From an uncultured Siphonobacter sp. (lineage in GTDB: Bacteria > Bacteroidota > Bacteroidia > Cytophagales > Spirosomataceae): a stretch of DNA of 64,000 nt. Both the position numbers and the translations under genes were made by a program. The notes below the pieces were generated by a model. The model did no database searches and had not been told where the DNA came from. It worked only from the letters and a program-made list of their open reading frames with translations. Within the stretch, counting starts at the first letter, position 1. The number at the start of each line of letters is the position of its first letter. Positions 41,930 through 52,600 of this stretch are shown here, one piece after another. The stretch is taken from NCBI GenBank assembly GCA_913775095.1, contig CAJYIW010000019.1, positions 310,001 to 374,000 of the forward strand, in the 5' to 3' direction.

Positions 41930-43207
41930 TTACACGCCGTTTGATTTGGGTTTGATCAGGAAACGGATTCGAATCAGAGTGCCTTTTTCACTGGTTTCGA
42001 TGTCCATGCTGGCTTTGAGTAATTCGCACATTCGCTTGACTATGAACAGTCCAATGCCTTCCCCTGGAGCCTGGAAGTAAGCATTTTTATCGGGCTTTTG
42101 CGAAAGGCCTTCCCCATGATTCAGGGGACCCTCGGGCTGGTAAGAAGAAGAAGGCTCGACCATGGGCTGGAGCTGATGAGCCAGCAGGGCAGCAGGACCC
42201 TGCAACAGACCCGGGCCCGTATCCTGAATGGCAACGACCCATCGATCCTGATTTTCCACGCCCCAGCTTACGTTCACCCAGCCTTTTTGCGTATACATCA
42301 GAGCGTTAAGCAATAAATTCTGGACAATTCGCTGCACTTTCAGGGCATCCCCCCGAACGGGCAGGTGTTCAGGACCATCGGCCTGAAGAACCAGTTGTTT
42401 CTGGGCAGCGAGCCCTTCTACCGACCTGACCAGTTGGTGTAAGAGTTCACTGGCATCAAACGGCTGGTTTTCCACGACCTCCTGACCCGCTTCCATCCGT
42501 GCATAATTCATCAATTGACCCAGCATGGATTCAACGGCCTGTAGATTACGCGTCAGGATTTCCATGAATTTCTCCCGGTCCGCTTTCTTACCCGGTAGCT
42601 TCAGCAGGTTGGCTACCCCGGAAAGCATACCCAGGCTACCCTGCAAATCATGAGATACCTGCCGCAAATGCTCGCCGCGTTGCTGCGTAATCGTTTCCAG
42701 GTTACTCAGAGCTTCTTCCAGCGTCTGGACCTGTTTGAGAGCGGCCGTCTGACGAAGCTGGTCAAAGTACATGACGCTCCCTCGATTAATATCTTTGGAT
42801 AGTTTGAGAAGCTGGCTATACGCCTGAGCCATGACCTGGGCCTGCGTTTCAGGATAGAGTTCCAGGAATGAAACAAACTGCTCTTCAATAACCTCGTAGA
42901 AATAATTCAACTCGTGCACCAGCTCGCCCAGCGTATAGCCCCGCTGCCAGCGATGCAGGCCGTGGGTTCCTGAGTGTTCAATGGCATTGGCCTGTTCGGC
43001 CTCTCCCAGCAGACGCTGGCTCAGCACATTGAGCAATACCGACAGCTCATCATTGAACTCCTCCCGCGAAAAACTCACGCCCGTGAAGAGTTCCTGATCC
43101 TCGGTACACCGGTTTCTCCATACGTTAAGAATGGTTTCCCGGCGGGAAAACAGGTAATCCGTTAATTTATTTACCTGATCGGTATATCCTGAATTTTGTT
43201 TGCCCAT
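41930..43207 (-). CDS. Sensor histidine kinase with helical N-terminal domain
   Basis: A 425-residue soluble kinase. Residues ~10-150 form an all-helical RsbRD-like sensor (VNKLTDYLFSRRETILNVWRNR, HRWQRGYTLGELVHELNYFYEV). A short coil leads to HisKA with RQVSHDLQGSLGMLSGVANLL (His186). The ATPase domain carries NLLLNALMYTQKG, IQDTGPGLLQG and GEGIGLFIVKRMCELL. Between G1 and G2 there is an unusual ~45-residue insert (PMVEPSSSYQPEGPLNHGEG...). The protein at 16250-16963 is a paralogue of its first half. No cognate regulator is adjacent. Confidence 0.92.
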   Translation of the reverse strand: MGKQNSGYTDQVNKLTDYLFSRRETILNVWRNRCTEDQELFTGVSFSREEFNDELSVLLNVLSQRLLGEAEQANAIEHSGTHGLHRWQRGYTLGELVHELNYFYEVIEEQFVSFLELYPETQAQVMAQAYSQLLKLSKDINRGSVMYFDQLRQTAALKQVQTLEEALSNLETITQQRGEHLRQVSHDLQGSLGMLSGVANLLKLPGKKADREKFMEILTRNLQAVESMLGQLMNYARMEAGQEVVENQPFDASELLHQLVRSVEGLAAQKQLVLQADGPEHLPVRGDALKVQRIVQNLLLNALMYTQKGWVNVSWGVENQDRWVVAIQDTGPGLLQGPAALLAHQLQPMVEPSSSYQPEGPLNHGEGLSQKPDKNAYFQAPGEGIGLFIVKRMCELLKASMDIETSEKGTLIRIRFLIKPKSNGV

Positions 43208-43440
43208 ACGTTAAGATTGAATCGGTGAGTCCGTGAATCGGGTTTTCCCTGACTATTCGCTGATCCTTCTATTAACTGAATGGGGTTACGGTTGGTTTTA
43301 GACTTTTCCGGTGAAACGATTCTGGTCCAATCAGGCGGGTGTAACGGTTAAGGACTGAAAAGCGGATTTTCCCTGAGTAAGCAGTAAGGCAGAGCATTCT
43401 GACGTACGCCGGGCGGAAGTTACCCAGGCGGAGCGTTCAG

Positions 43441-43478
43441 CAAACCATAATAACTAAAAATTTAGTTATTATGGTTTG
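43441..43478. promoter_or_regulatory. 38-bp near-perfect palindrome upstream of the serine hydrolase
   Basis: CAAACCATAATAACTAAA (43441-43458) and its exact complement (43461-43478) are separated only by AA. It lies 43 bases before the chosen ATG. The inner AACTAAA/TTTAGTT core resembles operators of dimeric winged-helix repressors; no repressor gene is next to it. As it is AT-rich and precedes the gene, I read it as an operator, not a terminator. Confidence 0.6.
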
Positions 43479-43521
43479 TTTAGGTATATTGCTGTCCACA
43501 AACGCTTTAACCTTTCTAACA

Positions 43522-44628
43522 ATGAACCGAATCCATACAATTTTAGTAGTACTGGTGGTGTACACCATGTGGAGTGTACCCGGATTTACGCAAAGTAAAT
43601 CAGCTCAGCTTGACAGCCTGTTTATTACTTTACAGCGACAGGGGTCCTTTAACGGCAACGTTCTCGTGGCCGAGAAGGGCAGTATCCTTTTTGAAAAAAG
43701 CTATGGTAACGCAAACGAGCAAACCGGGCAACGGCTGAATGCTGAGTCCGTTTTCGAGCTGGCTTCCTTATCCAAGGCGTTTACTGCCATGGGCATTGTG
43801 CTTTTGCAGAAGCAGGGCCGGCTGGGCTATGATGATCCGGTGGGAAAATACCTTCCCGAGCTGAAAAATTACGGTAAGATTACGATCCGTCATCTGCTGC
43901 ACCATACCAGCGGTTTACCCGACTACACCGACTATTTTATCGAACACTGGGATAAAAGCAAGTTCGCTACCAACGCGGATGTCATTCAGGCTTTTGGCCA
44001 GGTTCAGCCTCCGGTACTTTTTCAGCCGAATGAAAAATTCAGCTACAGCAATACCAATTACGTTCTTCTGGGAAGCATCATTGAACGGGTCTCGAAACAG
44101 TCCTACGCCGATTACCTCTCTTCTGCGATATTCAAGCCCCTGGGGATGAAGCATACCCGGGTGTACCAAAGTAAGTTCAGGCCTCAGAAGATCGAAAACT
44201 ATGCTTCCGGGTATTTGCTGGATAGTTTAGGGCAGAAGGTATCGCCGGACCAGTACGGAAAAACCTTTTTTACCTACTTCCTGGATGGCATTGTGGGCGA
44301 CCGCATGGTGAATTCAACGGCCCGGGATTTACTGCTGTGGGATCAGGCCCTGTACACCGATCAGCTGGTCAATAATCAGGATAAGGAACTCCTGTTTACG
44401 GGCGTCAAAACCACGTATGGAGGCATTACGGCGTATGGGTTCGGATGGATGCTCAAACAGGATCCGGCGTATGGGCAGCTGGTTAGTCATTCCGGCAGCT
44501 GGGCGGGGTACATCCATTACCTGGACCGGCATCTGGATTCGCGTAAAACCATCATCATCCTTCAAAACCTGGACACCTGGAAAAACAGGGTAGTCATGGA
44601 CCCCGTACGGAAGATTCTGTATCCGTGA
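43522..44628 (+). CDS. Serine beta-lactamase-like hydrolase (class C/peptidase S12 family)
   Basis: The ATG at 43522 is followed directly by a signal peptide (MNRIHTILVVLVVYTMWSVPGFTQ), so the longer frame from 43471, which starts within the palindrome, is rejected. All three active-site motifs are present: SLSK (Ser-x-x-Lys) in FELASLSKAFTAMG, YSNTNY (Tyr-x-Asn), and HSG in VSHSGSWAGY near the end. The enzyme is exported and acts as an esterase, D-aminopeptidase or peptidoglycan hydrolase; true beta-lactamase activity is possible but not implied. The upstream palindrome suggests inducible control. Confidence 0.9.
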   Translation: MNRIHTILVVLVVYTMWSVPGFTQSKSAQLDSLFITLQRQGSFNGNVLVAEKGSILFEKSYGNANEQTGQRLNAESVFELASLSKAFTAMGIVLLQKQGRLGYDDPVGKYLPELKNYGKITIRHLLHHTSGLPDYTDYFIEHWDKSKFATNADVIQAFGQVQPPVLFQPNEKFSYSNTNYVLLGSIIERVSKQSYADYLSSAIFKPLGMKHTRVYQSKFRPQKIENYASGYLLDSLGQKVSPDQYGKTFFTYFLDGIVGDRMVNSTARDLLLWDQALYTDQLVNNQDKELLFTGVKTTYGGITAYGFGWMLKQDPAYGQLVSHSGSWAGYIHYLDRHLDSRKTIIILQNLDTWKNRVVMDPVRKILYP

Positions 44629-44649
44629 TTCATTAGTTCGATACCCGCC

Positions 44650-44703
44650 AAAAGCGATGAAGGGCTTTCAGACGGATCCGTCTGAAAGCCCTTCATCGCT
44701 TTT
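44650..44703. terminator. Perfect 54-bp palindromic terminator between convergent genes
   Basis: A palindrome with no unpaired centre: arms 44650-44676 and 44677-44703 are exact complements, meeting at GGATCC. It has A4 at the left end and T4 at the right end. It lies between the stop codons of the hydrolase (44628) and a minus-strand gene (44740), so it can end both transcripts. Confidence 0.85.
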
Positions 44704-44739
44704 GTGCATCAGGCAGTACGCCTGAGTATAAGATCCGGT

Positions 44740-45246
44740 TTAGCGTACTTTTGGCTGCTTACCAGAGCCTCGCCGGCATAAAAAGGCCACCGCTGCGGTA
44801 GTAACCAGGGCTCCAACGGCAAGCTTCGTAATCAGTCCTTTACGGTTATATTTCCACTCGGCATTCCAGCCTTTTTCGGCAAAAATATTAGGAACGTAGC
44901 CCCGTTTCAAATCGTCAATGATGCCTTCGACGACATTCACCCGGTCGGCCAGCAGTAAGGGTAACCAATGACCGTATTCGGACTCGCTGAACCGGAAGGC
45001 ATACCGACGGATGGCTCCGCTCAGTCCCGAAGGCGGGTTAGAGGTGCCAAAGACGGCGGTGACCCCGGGTCTTTCATTGGAGTGCAGGATTTCGACCGTT
45101 ACGGGTTGCTGAGGCGGCTTCTGGTAATTGAGTCGCCGGTAATCATCACCCGTGTACTTTTTCATGGGGTAGGTGGGTTCATTTTTCGGATCCGCATCCA
45201 TGCCCCATCCGTTGATGTGTGAATAATGGCTTTCTAGATTTTCCAT
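44740..45246 (-). CDS. Hypothetical protein with C-terminal membrane anchor
   Basis: The likely start is the Met at 45246 (a longer frame begins at 45258). The product has a polar, partly disordered N-terminus (MENLESHYSHINGWGMDADPKNEP) and a compact middle domain with EILHSNERPGVTAVFGTSNPPSGLSGAIRRYAFRFSES. A single hydrophobic segment lies near the end (LAVGALVTTAAVAFLC), then RRGSGKQPKVR. This is a tail-anchored topology. No family name comes to mind. It directly follows the MDR dehydrogenase gene on the same strand and is surely in its operon. Confidence 0.65.
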   Translation of the reverse strand: MENLESHYSHINGWGMDADPKNEPTYPMKKYTGDDYRRLNYQKPPQQPVTVEILHSNERPGVTAVFGTSNPPSGLSGAIRRYAFRFSESEYGHWLPLLLADRVNVVEGIIDDLKRGYVPNIFAEKGWNAEWKYNRKGLITKLAVGALVTTAAVAFLCRRGSGKQPKVR

Positions 45247-45258
45247 GACAGCATGCAT

Positions 45259-46413
45259 TTATACCCTGGCCGAAGGTGGAATAAGAATAGGTTTGATACA
45301 GTTATCGAGTTTAGCGGAGAAGATGTGATAGGCATCCGAAACTTCTTCCAGAGGTACCCGGTGCGTGATGATGGCTTTAGGGTCAATCCGGCCCGCCCGC
45401 ACGTGCTCAATGAGTTTAGGCAGTAACCGCTTAACCGAAGCCTGATTGGCCCGAATGGTGATGCCCTTATTGACTACATTGCCAATGGGAATGAGGTTAT
45501 CGGTGGGGCCATAGACGCCAACGATGGAAACAATACCTCCTTTTTTGACAGAGTTGATGGCCCAGTGCAAAGCCGTAGCTGAACCCGCCTGTAGCATCAG
45601 TTTACGGCCCGTGATGGTTTGAAGGGCACTGCCTGCGGCATCACTTCCTACCGCATCAATGCATACGTCAGCTCCGAAGTAATCGGTTGTTTTCTTGAGA
45701 AATAACACCGGATCGTTCATGGATCTGAAGTTGTAGGCTTCGCACTGAGCATAGGTACGCACAAAGTCAAGTCGATATTCCAGATGGTCAATCACAATTA
45801 CCCGGCCTGCTCCGAAGAGCCAGGCACATTTGGCGGCCATGATTCCTACAGGCCCGGCTCCGAAGACGACAACGGTGTCGCCGGGTTTGATTCCGGCCAT
45901 TTCAGCGGCCTGATAACCCGTTGGAACTACGTCCGTAAGCAGTACGGCATCATCCGGATGTAAATCGGCCGGAATGACCATGGGACCTACATCGGCGTAA
46001 GGGACCCGGACGTACTCGGCCTGGCCGCCGTCGTAGCCTCCAGCGGTATGAGAATAGCCAAAAATTCCCCCCACGGCCGTGGCCTCGGGATTGGATTCGT
46101 GACAATTACCGTAAAGTTCCTGTAGACAGAACGGGCAGCTCCCGCAGGCAATGTTGAAAGGAACCAGGACGTGATCTCCCACCTTAAGGTTCTGGACGTC
46201 AGCTCCGACTTCTTCGACAATTCCGATGAATTCGTGACCGAACGTTGTTCCGACCCGCGTGTCGGGGACCAGTCCGTGGTACAGGTGTAAATCAGATCCG
46301 CAGATACACGAACGCGTAACGCGGACGATGGCATCACTCGGATGCTGGATTTCGGGGTAGGGTTTGTGGTCCACACGGACCCTGAAAGGACCCCGGTAGT
46401 TCATGGCAAGCAT
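45259..46413 (-). CDS. Zinc-dependent MDR dehydrogenase, formaldehyde-dehydrogenase-like
   Basis: From the Met at 46413 (or three codons on, at 46404) the 384-residue protein starts in the usual way, NYRGPFRVRVDHKPYPEI; the upstream extension to 46545 is not credible. Catalytic zinc ligands are in CICGSDLHLYHG and GHEFIGIVEEVG. The structural zinc lobe CGSCPFCLQELYGNC has all four Cys, and the nucleotide fold has VVVFGAGPVGIMAAKCAWLFGA. The insertion HTAGGYDGGQAEYVRVPYADVGP marks the glutathione-independent formaldehyde dehydrogenase subgroup. It may detoxify aldehydes. The downstream gene is coupled to it. Confidence 0.9.
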   Translation of the reverse strand: MLAMNYRGPFRVRVDHKPYPEIQHPSDAIVRVTRSCICGSDLHLYHGLVPDTRVGTTFGHEFIGIVEEVGADVQNLKVGDHVLVPFNIACGSCPFCLQELYGNCHESNPEATAVGGIFGYSHTAGGYDGGQAEYVRVPYADVGPMVIPADLHPDDAVLLTDVVPTGYQAAEMAGIKPGDTVVVFGAGPVGIMAAKCAWLFGAGRVIVIDHLEYRLDFVRTYAQCEAYNFRSMNDPVLFLKKTTDYFGADVCIDAVGSDAAGSALQTITGRKLMLQAGSATALHWAINSVKKGGIVSIVGVYGPTDNLIPIGNVVNKGITIRANQASVKRLLPKLIEHVRAGRIDPKAIITHRVPLEEVSDAYHIFSAKLDNCIKPILIPPSARV

Positions 46414-48507
46414 ACGTTTCAATAGATTTATGTGGCAGATGGGTTTGGGCGTGGTATTTAATAGCCCCCGCAAAGCATTATGCGGTGTTATCTTCTGATA
46501 ACCAAACCTTCGGCAACAAAGAAGAAAAAAGTGAACCACCCTCATTTCGCCGGGATTTAAGTACTCGGGGTAGGTTATGTGGGGATGCTGGTGAATTTAT
46601 GTATAAAAAATTACTGCCTGAAGGGTAACTATTGGGTCTATACGAAGTGAAATGCCCTGGGAGAAGATGAATCCGGTATGCAGGGTTCTTACCGCAAGGG
46701 ATGCACGTTTGTAACTCCCGGGACCAGATCAAAGAACCTGGAGAAGAGATGTATTCAGTAATCTTTCTAACGAAATTGGAATATAACTACTCTTTCAGGA
46801 AAGAATTACTACAGTCGATTGGCGACTTTATCCGTAATGAAATTAGAATAAACAAAAGTCAAATACAATAATTGATCTAACGTTGACGTTTATCAATTAC
46901 ACGTTCAGTGATGCAAGTGGCGGCTTCACTGCTGAACGGAAAGAAAGGCCTGTTCCCAGTTAGGATAGGCCTTTTCCTATTTTAGAATTCAGCGTTCGTA
47001 AATGGAAAGAAACGGATGCTTTCTTTTTCTTAAGTAGTCTATTCCTGAACGATATGCCTTGAACGGAGGATTGCTTCACTTTATACTCATTCCCTAAGGT
47101 TCAGTTGATCCGGTTCTTTAATAATAGTTTGCTTTCGTAGATACCTGCGTTGCCGTCAATACCGCGGCAGGCATGAAAGTCAGGTGACAGGTAAAATTCA
47201 AAAAATAAAACCGCTTAATTCATGCCTTATTACATACGGCGTATCTTTTTCAGAAGTAATCCTGAGGGCTCGCTGTTATTGGCTGGGTAACGGAGAGTAG
47301 TAAGGAGAACTTTGGGTATAAAACTGACCTGATCATGGCTAGAAGGCGGAAAATTATGTTTTCGTGAGTTTTGCGGAAGAAGTATTAAGGGCCTGTAAGC
47401 AACCGATAAGAAGGAAATTCCAGGGTGGGAATGATGACTAGTGCGAGTGAACTAAGTCCGTTACTAAGCCGGAAATAATCTTTTAAAACAGCGATTTTTG
47501 TTTTAGAATGGTGAAGTAAGTATCCTTCATGGGTATAGAAATGATGCGAATACTGAATTGAGGAAATATCAGTCGTTTTCATAACAAATGATTAGACGGC
47601 AGGTAGGGGGGGAACCCAGGCAAGTCGTATTCCAATACTTCAATAAGTAAGCTTATTTTAAAAGGTTCAGATTCAGGAGGGCTAATAATACAGGGCGATT
47701 GAAACGATTCATTGAATCCTAAATATTAGGAAAGAGATAGAACTAAAGTACCTGCTTAGGAAATCAACTATGTTTGGAAATCAAGTAATAAGTACATCTG
47801 CTTTAACGATGATAAGTATAAAGTAGAGATGAACTATAGGGACTTCTGACTGACTCTGAAAGAATGTCTATGAACCGAGTATAACTTTCAATTTTTCGTC
47901 TATATTTGGTTACAGAAGTACAAAAAAATTCCAGACGTAAAGTACATCTGGAATTCGCTAATCCGCTAATAAATAAAATTTGTATCTCAAAGTTAATCAT
48001 TCGAGCTCTGATTACGAAATTCTTATCTAATTTCAGGTAAGAATTTTTAAGTACTAGTACTTAGTTGTCCGTTTTTTGAGAGCCTCGTATACAGAGCAAT
48101 AGTTTATTTTTAATAAACTGCTTAAACTTATTTTGTATGTTTCTATGATTTTGATATGATTTTATACAAAATATAGCATAATTGGGAGATCAGTACGGGT
48201 TAGGTACTTATACTATATCCGTTTTTAAAATTTCTTTATGATTACGGACTCAGGCCAGTTTTTCGAAAAATCAACTCGTCCGAATGAAGCCTGAGATGAA
48301 TTATTCACTCTTTAACGAACAAGCCCTGCTGAAATTGTGGGAGGGGTTGTCCGGCCCGGGAAGCTCTGGGCTAAAATGGCTTAGCTTCTGAACAACTCGG
48401 CCCTTATGCGGTTAGTTCTGGTATATTCTGGCATTTGGCTCAGCCGATGATGGTATAATGTACGTGTACATGTCATCGGATTTTTGCTCACCATTCCAAA
48501 CTATCAG
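46414..48507. other. Gene desert of about 2 kb
   Basis: No convincing coding region on either strand. Short ORFs at 46478-46732, 47385-47582 and 47803-48000 (all minus) have poor composition and no family resemblance. The left part holds a structured element with terminator (46902-46979). About 47600-48250 is AT-rich, with simple stop-laden sequence. The right end should carry the promoter of the sterol desaturase gene. It could be a decayed insertion or hold unannotated RNA. Confidence 0.5.
46902..46979 (+). ncRNA. Candidate structured RNA: stem-loop followed by terminator
   Basis: A hairpin with CGTTCAG (46902-46908) against CTGAACG (46932-46938), extended inside by TGA/TCA. After five bases comes an intrinsic terminator AAAGGCCT (46944-46951) with AGGCCTTT (46967-46974), followed by TTCCTATTTT. 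There is no plus-strand gene upstream for more than 2 kb, so the terminator most likely ends a non-coding transcript. No clear promoter is seen. Confidence 0.35.
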
Positions 48508-49476
48508 ATGATTGCAGCCCATCAACTCCTTCTTATTCCCAACGCCCTGTTTGGGGTACCGAAAATTCCGCTGGACAACCTTTCCGAACTGGAAAAAGCC
48601 GCCCCCAACCTGATTCTGTGGGCAGTTCCGGCGATGATTATTTTCACTGCCCTGGAAATGATTATCTCCTACGTGCAGGAAAAACCCTATTACGAGAAAA
48701 GTGAAACGATTGGGTCCGTTCTGACCGGACTAGGTTCACTGGTGGTAGGAGCCGCTCTGAAATTCAGCCTTTTATTTGCCGTTGTATGGATTTACAATCA
48801 GTTACCCTGGCGAATGGCTCTCAACTGGTGGACCTTCATTCCCTGTTACGTCATCTTTGACCTGTGCAGCTACTGGGCTCACCGCGTTTCGCACGAACAA
48901 CGCTTCTGGTGGGCCACGCACGTGGTGCACCATTCCGGCGAACGGTATAACCTGAGCGTGTCCTTCCGCCTGAGCTGGATTCAGAACCTGAAGACCATTT
49001 TCTTCCTGCCCGTGGCCCTGTTTGGCTTTCACCCGATCATTTTCTTTACCACCAACCAGATTGCCGTTTTGTTTCAGTTCTGGGTGCATACGGAGTATAT
49101 CCGAAAAATGCCCCGCTGGGTCGAATACATTTTCGCCACGCCCTCCAATCACCGCGTACACCACGGATCGCAGCCCAAGTATATTGATAAGAATTTTGGA
49201 GCAACCTTTATTTTCTGGGATCGGATTTTCGGCACGTATCAGCACGAAGATGAACCGCCCGTGTACGGAATCACCACCAACATTACCCAGAAGGCGAATC
49301 CCCTGATGATTAACTTTCACGAAGTAAACGACATCATTGCGGACGTGAAAAAGGCCAGGGGCTTTCGGAAAAAACTCTTTTACATCTTCGGTAGTCCGAT
49401 TGCCATCGACCTGGAAAAGAAGCGGCAAGCCGCCGAAAGGAACGTCAGATCAGAGCTGAAGCAGGAAAGAGCCTAA
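48508..49476 (+). CDS. Sterol desaturase/fatty acid hydroxylase superfamily membrane protein
   Basis: The ATG at 48508 is preferred to a TTG at 48484. The 322-residue protein has about four hydrophobic segments and the three His clusters of the superfamily: SYWAHRVSHEQRFWWATHVVHHSGERYNLS gives HRxxH and HxxHHS, and PSNHRVHHGSQPKYIDKNFG gives NHRVHHG. These bind a di-iron centre in the membrane for oxygen-dependent hydroxylation or desaturation. Members in Cytophagales act on lipids or carotenoids; the substrate is unknown. A terminator follows about 20 bases after the stop. Confidence 0.92.
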   Translation: MIAAHQLLLIPNALFGVPKIPLDNLSELEKAAPNLILWAVPAMIIFTALEMIISYVQEKPYYEKSETIGSVLTGLGSLVVGAALKFSLLFAVVWIYNQLPWRMALNWWTFIPCYVIFDLCSYWAHRVSHEQRFWWATHVVHHSGERYNLSVSFRLSWIQNLKTIFFLPVALFGFHPIIFFTTNQIAVLFQFWVHTEYIRKMPRWVEYIFATPSNHRVHHGSQPKYIDKNFGATFIFWDRIFGTYQHEDEPPVYGITTNITQKANPLMINFHEVNDIIADVKKARGFRKKLFYIFGSPIAIDLEKKRQAAERNVRSELKQERA

Positions 49477-49497
49477 TACACAAAGAAGAGCGTATGG

Positions 49498-49533
49498 AAA
49501 TCCCCGAACGAAAGATCGTTTGGGGATTTTTGG
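49498..49533 (+). terminator. Intrinsic terminator after the sterol desaturase gene
   Basis: AAATCCCCGAACGA and TCGTTTGGGGATTT pair with one G-T wobble around AAGA, then a T-run (TTTTTGGTTT). Confidence 0.8.
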
Positions 49534-49638
49534 TTTAATGCCTCTTTTATCCCATAAAAGGGGTACTCTGGCCCAGATTCAAGCTTTCGTTCTTAAAAGT
49601 GCGTATCTTGCCAACTGTCTCAAACTAAGATACCCCTT

Positions 49639-52600
49639 GTGAAAAAATTATTTTCGACCCTGTTGCTGAGTAGTCTGGCTCTGATGGCCCAGGCTCAGCA
49701 AACGCCATCGTGGCTGCGTTATCCTTCGATTTCGCCCGATGGTAAAACCATTGTATTTACCTACAAAGGAGACCTCTGGAAAGTAGCCTCAACGGGTGGG
49801 GTGGCGACGCCTTTGACATCCCACGAAGCTCATGATTTCATGCCCGTCTGGTCACGTGATGGGAAGTCCATTGCCTTTGCTTCCGACCGCTACGGAAACT
49901 TCGACGTGTTCGTCATGAGTCTGGACGGGGGCGAACCCCGCCGCATTACGTCCCACTCGGCGGCTGAGTATCCCTACGACTTCACGCCCGACGGCAGGAA
50001 AGTCATCTTCGGTTCTGCCCGTCTGGATCTGGCCAGTAACCGCCAGTTTCCCACGGGTTCGCAGCCTGAGTTATATCAGGTTTCGACGCAGGGAGGCCGG
50101 GTTGAGCAGATTTTCACTACACCGGCCGAAGACGTCAAGTTCAATAGAGACGGCAGCAAGCTGGTTTACCACGATAAAAAAGGCGGTGAAAACGCCTGGC
50201 GGAAACACCACGTCTCTTCAATTACCCGTGATGTATGGGTGTATGATGCGAAAGCAGGCAAGCACACCAGGGTCACCAGCTTCGCCGGAGAAGACCGGAA
50301 TCCCATTTTTGCCGACGGTGACAAAAGTCTGGTGTACCTGAGTGAAGGCAATGGCTCATTTAACGTATACAAATTGTCGTTAGACCATCCTTCGCAGCCT
50401 CAGGCCCTTACTTCGTTCAAAAAACACCCCGTGCGTTTTCTGAGTCAGGCTCAGAACGGAACGCTGAGTTTTAGTTACGACGGCGATCTCTATACCATGG
50501 CTCCCGGCGGAAAGCCGCAGAAACTGAGCATTAGTATCGCTTCCGATTCCCGCAGCAACAACGAGAAAGTAATGCCCGTGAGCGGTGGTATTCGCGGCAT
50601 GGCCGTTTCTCCCAGTGGCAAGGAGGTAGCCTTCCTGTTCCGGGGGGAAGTGTTTGTCAGTTCGCTGGAAGGCGGCATTACCAAACGCATCACCAACACG
50701 CCCGAGCAGGAAACCGACGTCAGCTTCTCGCCCGATGGTAAATCCCTATTGTACGCGTCGGAACGCGGCAACAGCTGGAAAATCTACGAAACACGTATCG
50801 TCCGGAAAGAAGAACCGTATTTCTACGCTTCGACGCTGATCAAAGAAACGCCGATTATCGAGAATACCAGGGAAAACTACGAGCCGGAGTATTCACCCGA
50901 CGGTAAGGAAATTGCCTTTATCGAGAATCGAATGACGCTCAAGGTGTACAATATCGCCTCGAAGCAAACGCGTAGCATTCTTACGGATAAAGAGTTATTC
51001 TCGATGCGGGATAACGACCAGTATTTTCAGTGGAGTCCCGACAGCAAATGGTTTTTGTTTGATTATGCCATGCCGGGCATTGCCGCCGGAGAAGTGGGAA
51101 TCGTAGAAGCCAGCGGCAAGGGCAAGGTACGTAACCTCACGGAAAGCGGCTTTCAGGATTACCGGGCCAAGTGGATCATGGACGGCAAAGCCATGCTCTG
51201 GTTCAGTAACCGGGACGGCTTACGGGCGGCGGCCATGAGTGGCGGCAGCACCTCCGACGTTTACGCCCTGTTCTTCACGCAGGATGCCTTCGAGAAATTC
51301 AAACTGTCGAAGCAGGAAGCGGCTTTACAGAAGGAAATCGACGAGAAAAATGCCAAAGCTGATACAACGAATAAAAAGAAGGACGCGAAAGTAGCGAAGA
51401 AAGATAGCGTGAAAAACGTGCTGATTGAGTGGGAGGGACTATCGGACCGCAAAGCGAAACTGACCCTTCATTCGTCTTCGCTGGCGGATGCTCTGATTAG
51501 CAAGGACGGCGAAACGCTGTATTACCTGGCCCGTTTCGAGAAGGGTTTCAACCTCTGGTCGACGAACCTGCGGACGAAGGAAACCAAGATGCTGGTACCG
51601 CTCAATTCCGGCGGCGGCTCGATGGTGTGGGATAAAGATCAGAAAAACATCTTCCTGAACACCGACGGTCGCCTCGTGAAAATTGATCCGGCTTCGGCTA
51701 AGCAGGAAGGCATTAACGTCGGCGGCGAAATGCTATTGGACACGAAAGCCGAGCGTCTGTTCATGTTCGAGCACGTGTGGCGTCGCACGAAAGAGACGTT
51801 TTACACGGGCGGTTACCATGGCATTAACTGGGACAGCTACAAGCCCGATTACGAAAAGTACCTGCCGCACATCAGCAACAACTACGAGTTTTCGGAAATG
51901 CTGAGTGAGCTATTAGGAGAGCTGAACGTCTCGCATAGTGGTTCGTCCTACGGTAGCTTCAACGCGAATGCCGATCAGACGGCTTCGCTCGGAATTTTCT
52001 ACGATCCGAATTTTACGGGTACGGGCGTAAAGATTGATGAAGTCATTGCGAACGGTCCGCTGGCGAAGGCCAGCCTGAACGTGAAAGCGGGTATGATTAT
52101 CGAGGCCATCGACGGTGAAACCATTACGCCCGAGCGGGATCTGCCGTATTACCTGAACCGCAAAGCGGGCAAAAATACGCTGTTAACGATTCTGGACGGT
52201 AAAGAACGCCGCGAAATCATTGTGAAGCCGGTTTCAGCGGGTGAGGAAAGTGGATTGCTGTACCGTCGCTGGGTGAAACGCAATCAGGACGAAGTCGAGC
52301 GACTGAGCAAAGGCCAGCTGGGCTACGTACACATTCCGGGCATGAACGACGGAGCGTACCGCATGACCTACGAAGAAGTGATGGGCAAGTTTGCCGACAA
52401 AAAAGCCATCGTCATTGACACCCGTTTCAATGGCGGCGGTGACCTCGTGGCCGATCTGGCGATGTTCCTCTCGGGTAAGAAGTTCCTGGACTACACCACG
52501 GACACCCGCAGCAACGGCTACGAGCCCAACTTCCGCTGGACGAAGCCAAGCATTTCGCTGGCCAACGAAGCCAACTATTCCGACGGACACTGCTACGCCT

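Noticed and set aside
47385-47582. 65-codon minus-strand ORF in the gene desert
   Set aside because: No recognisable domain, no promoter or terminator, and AT-rich surroundings that produce chance ORFs.
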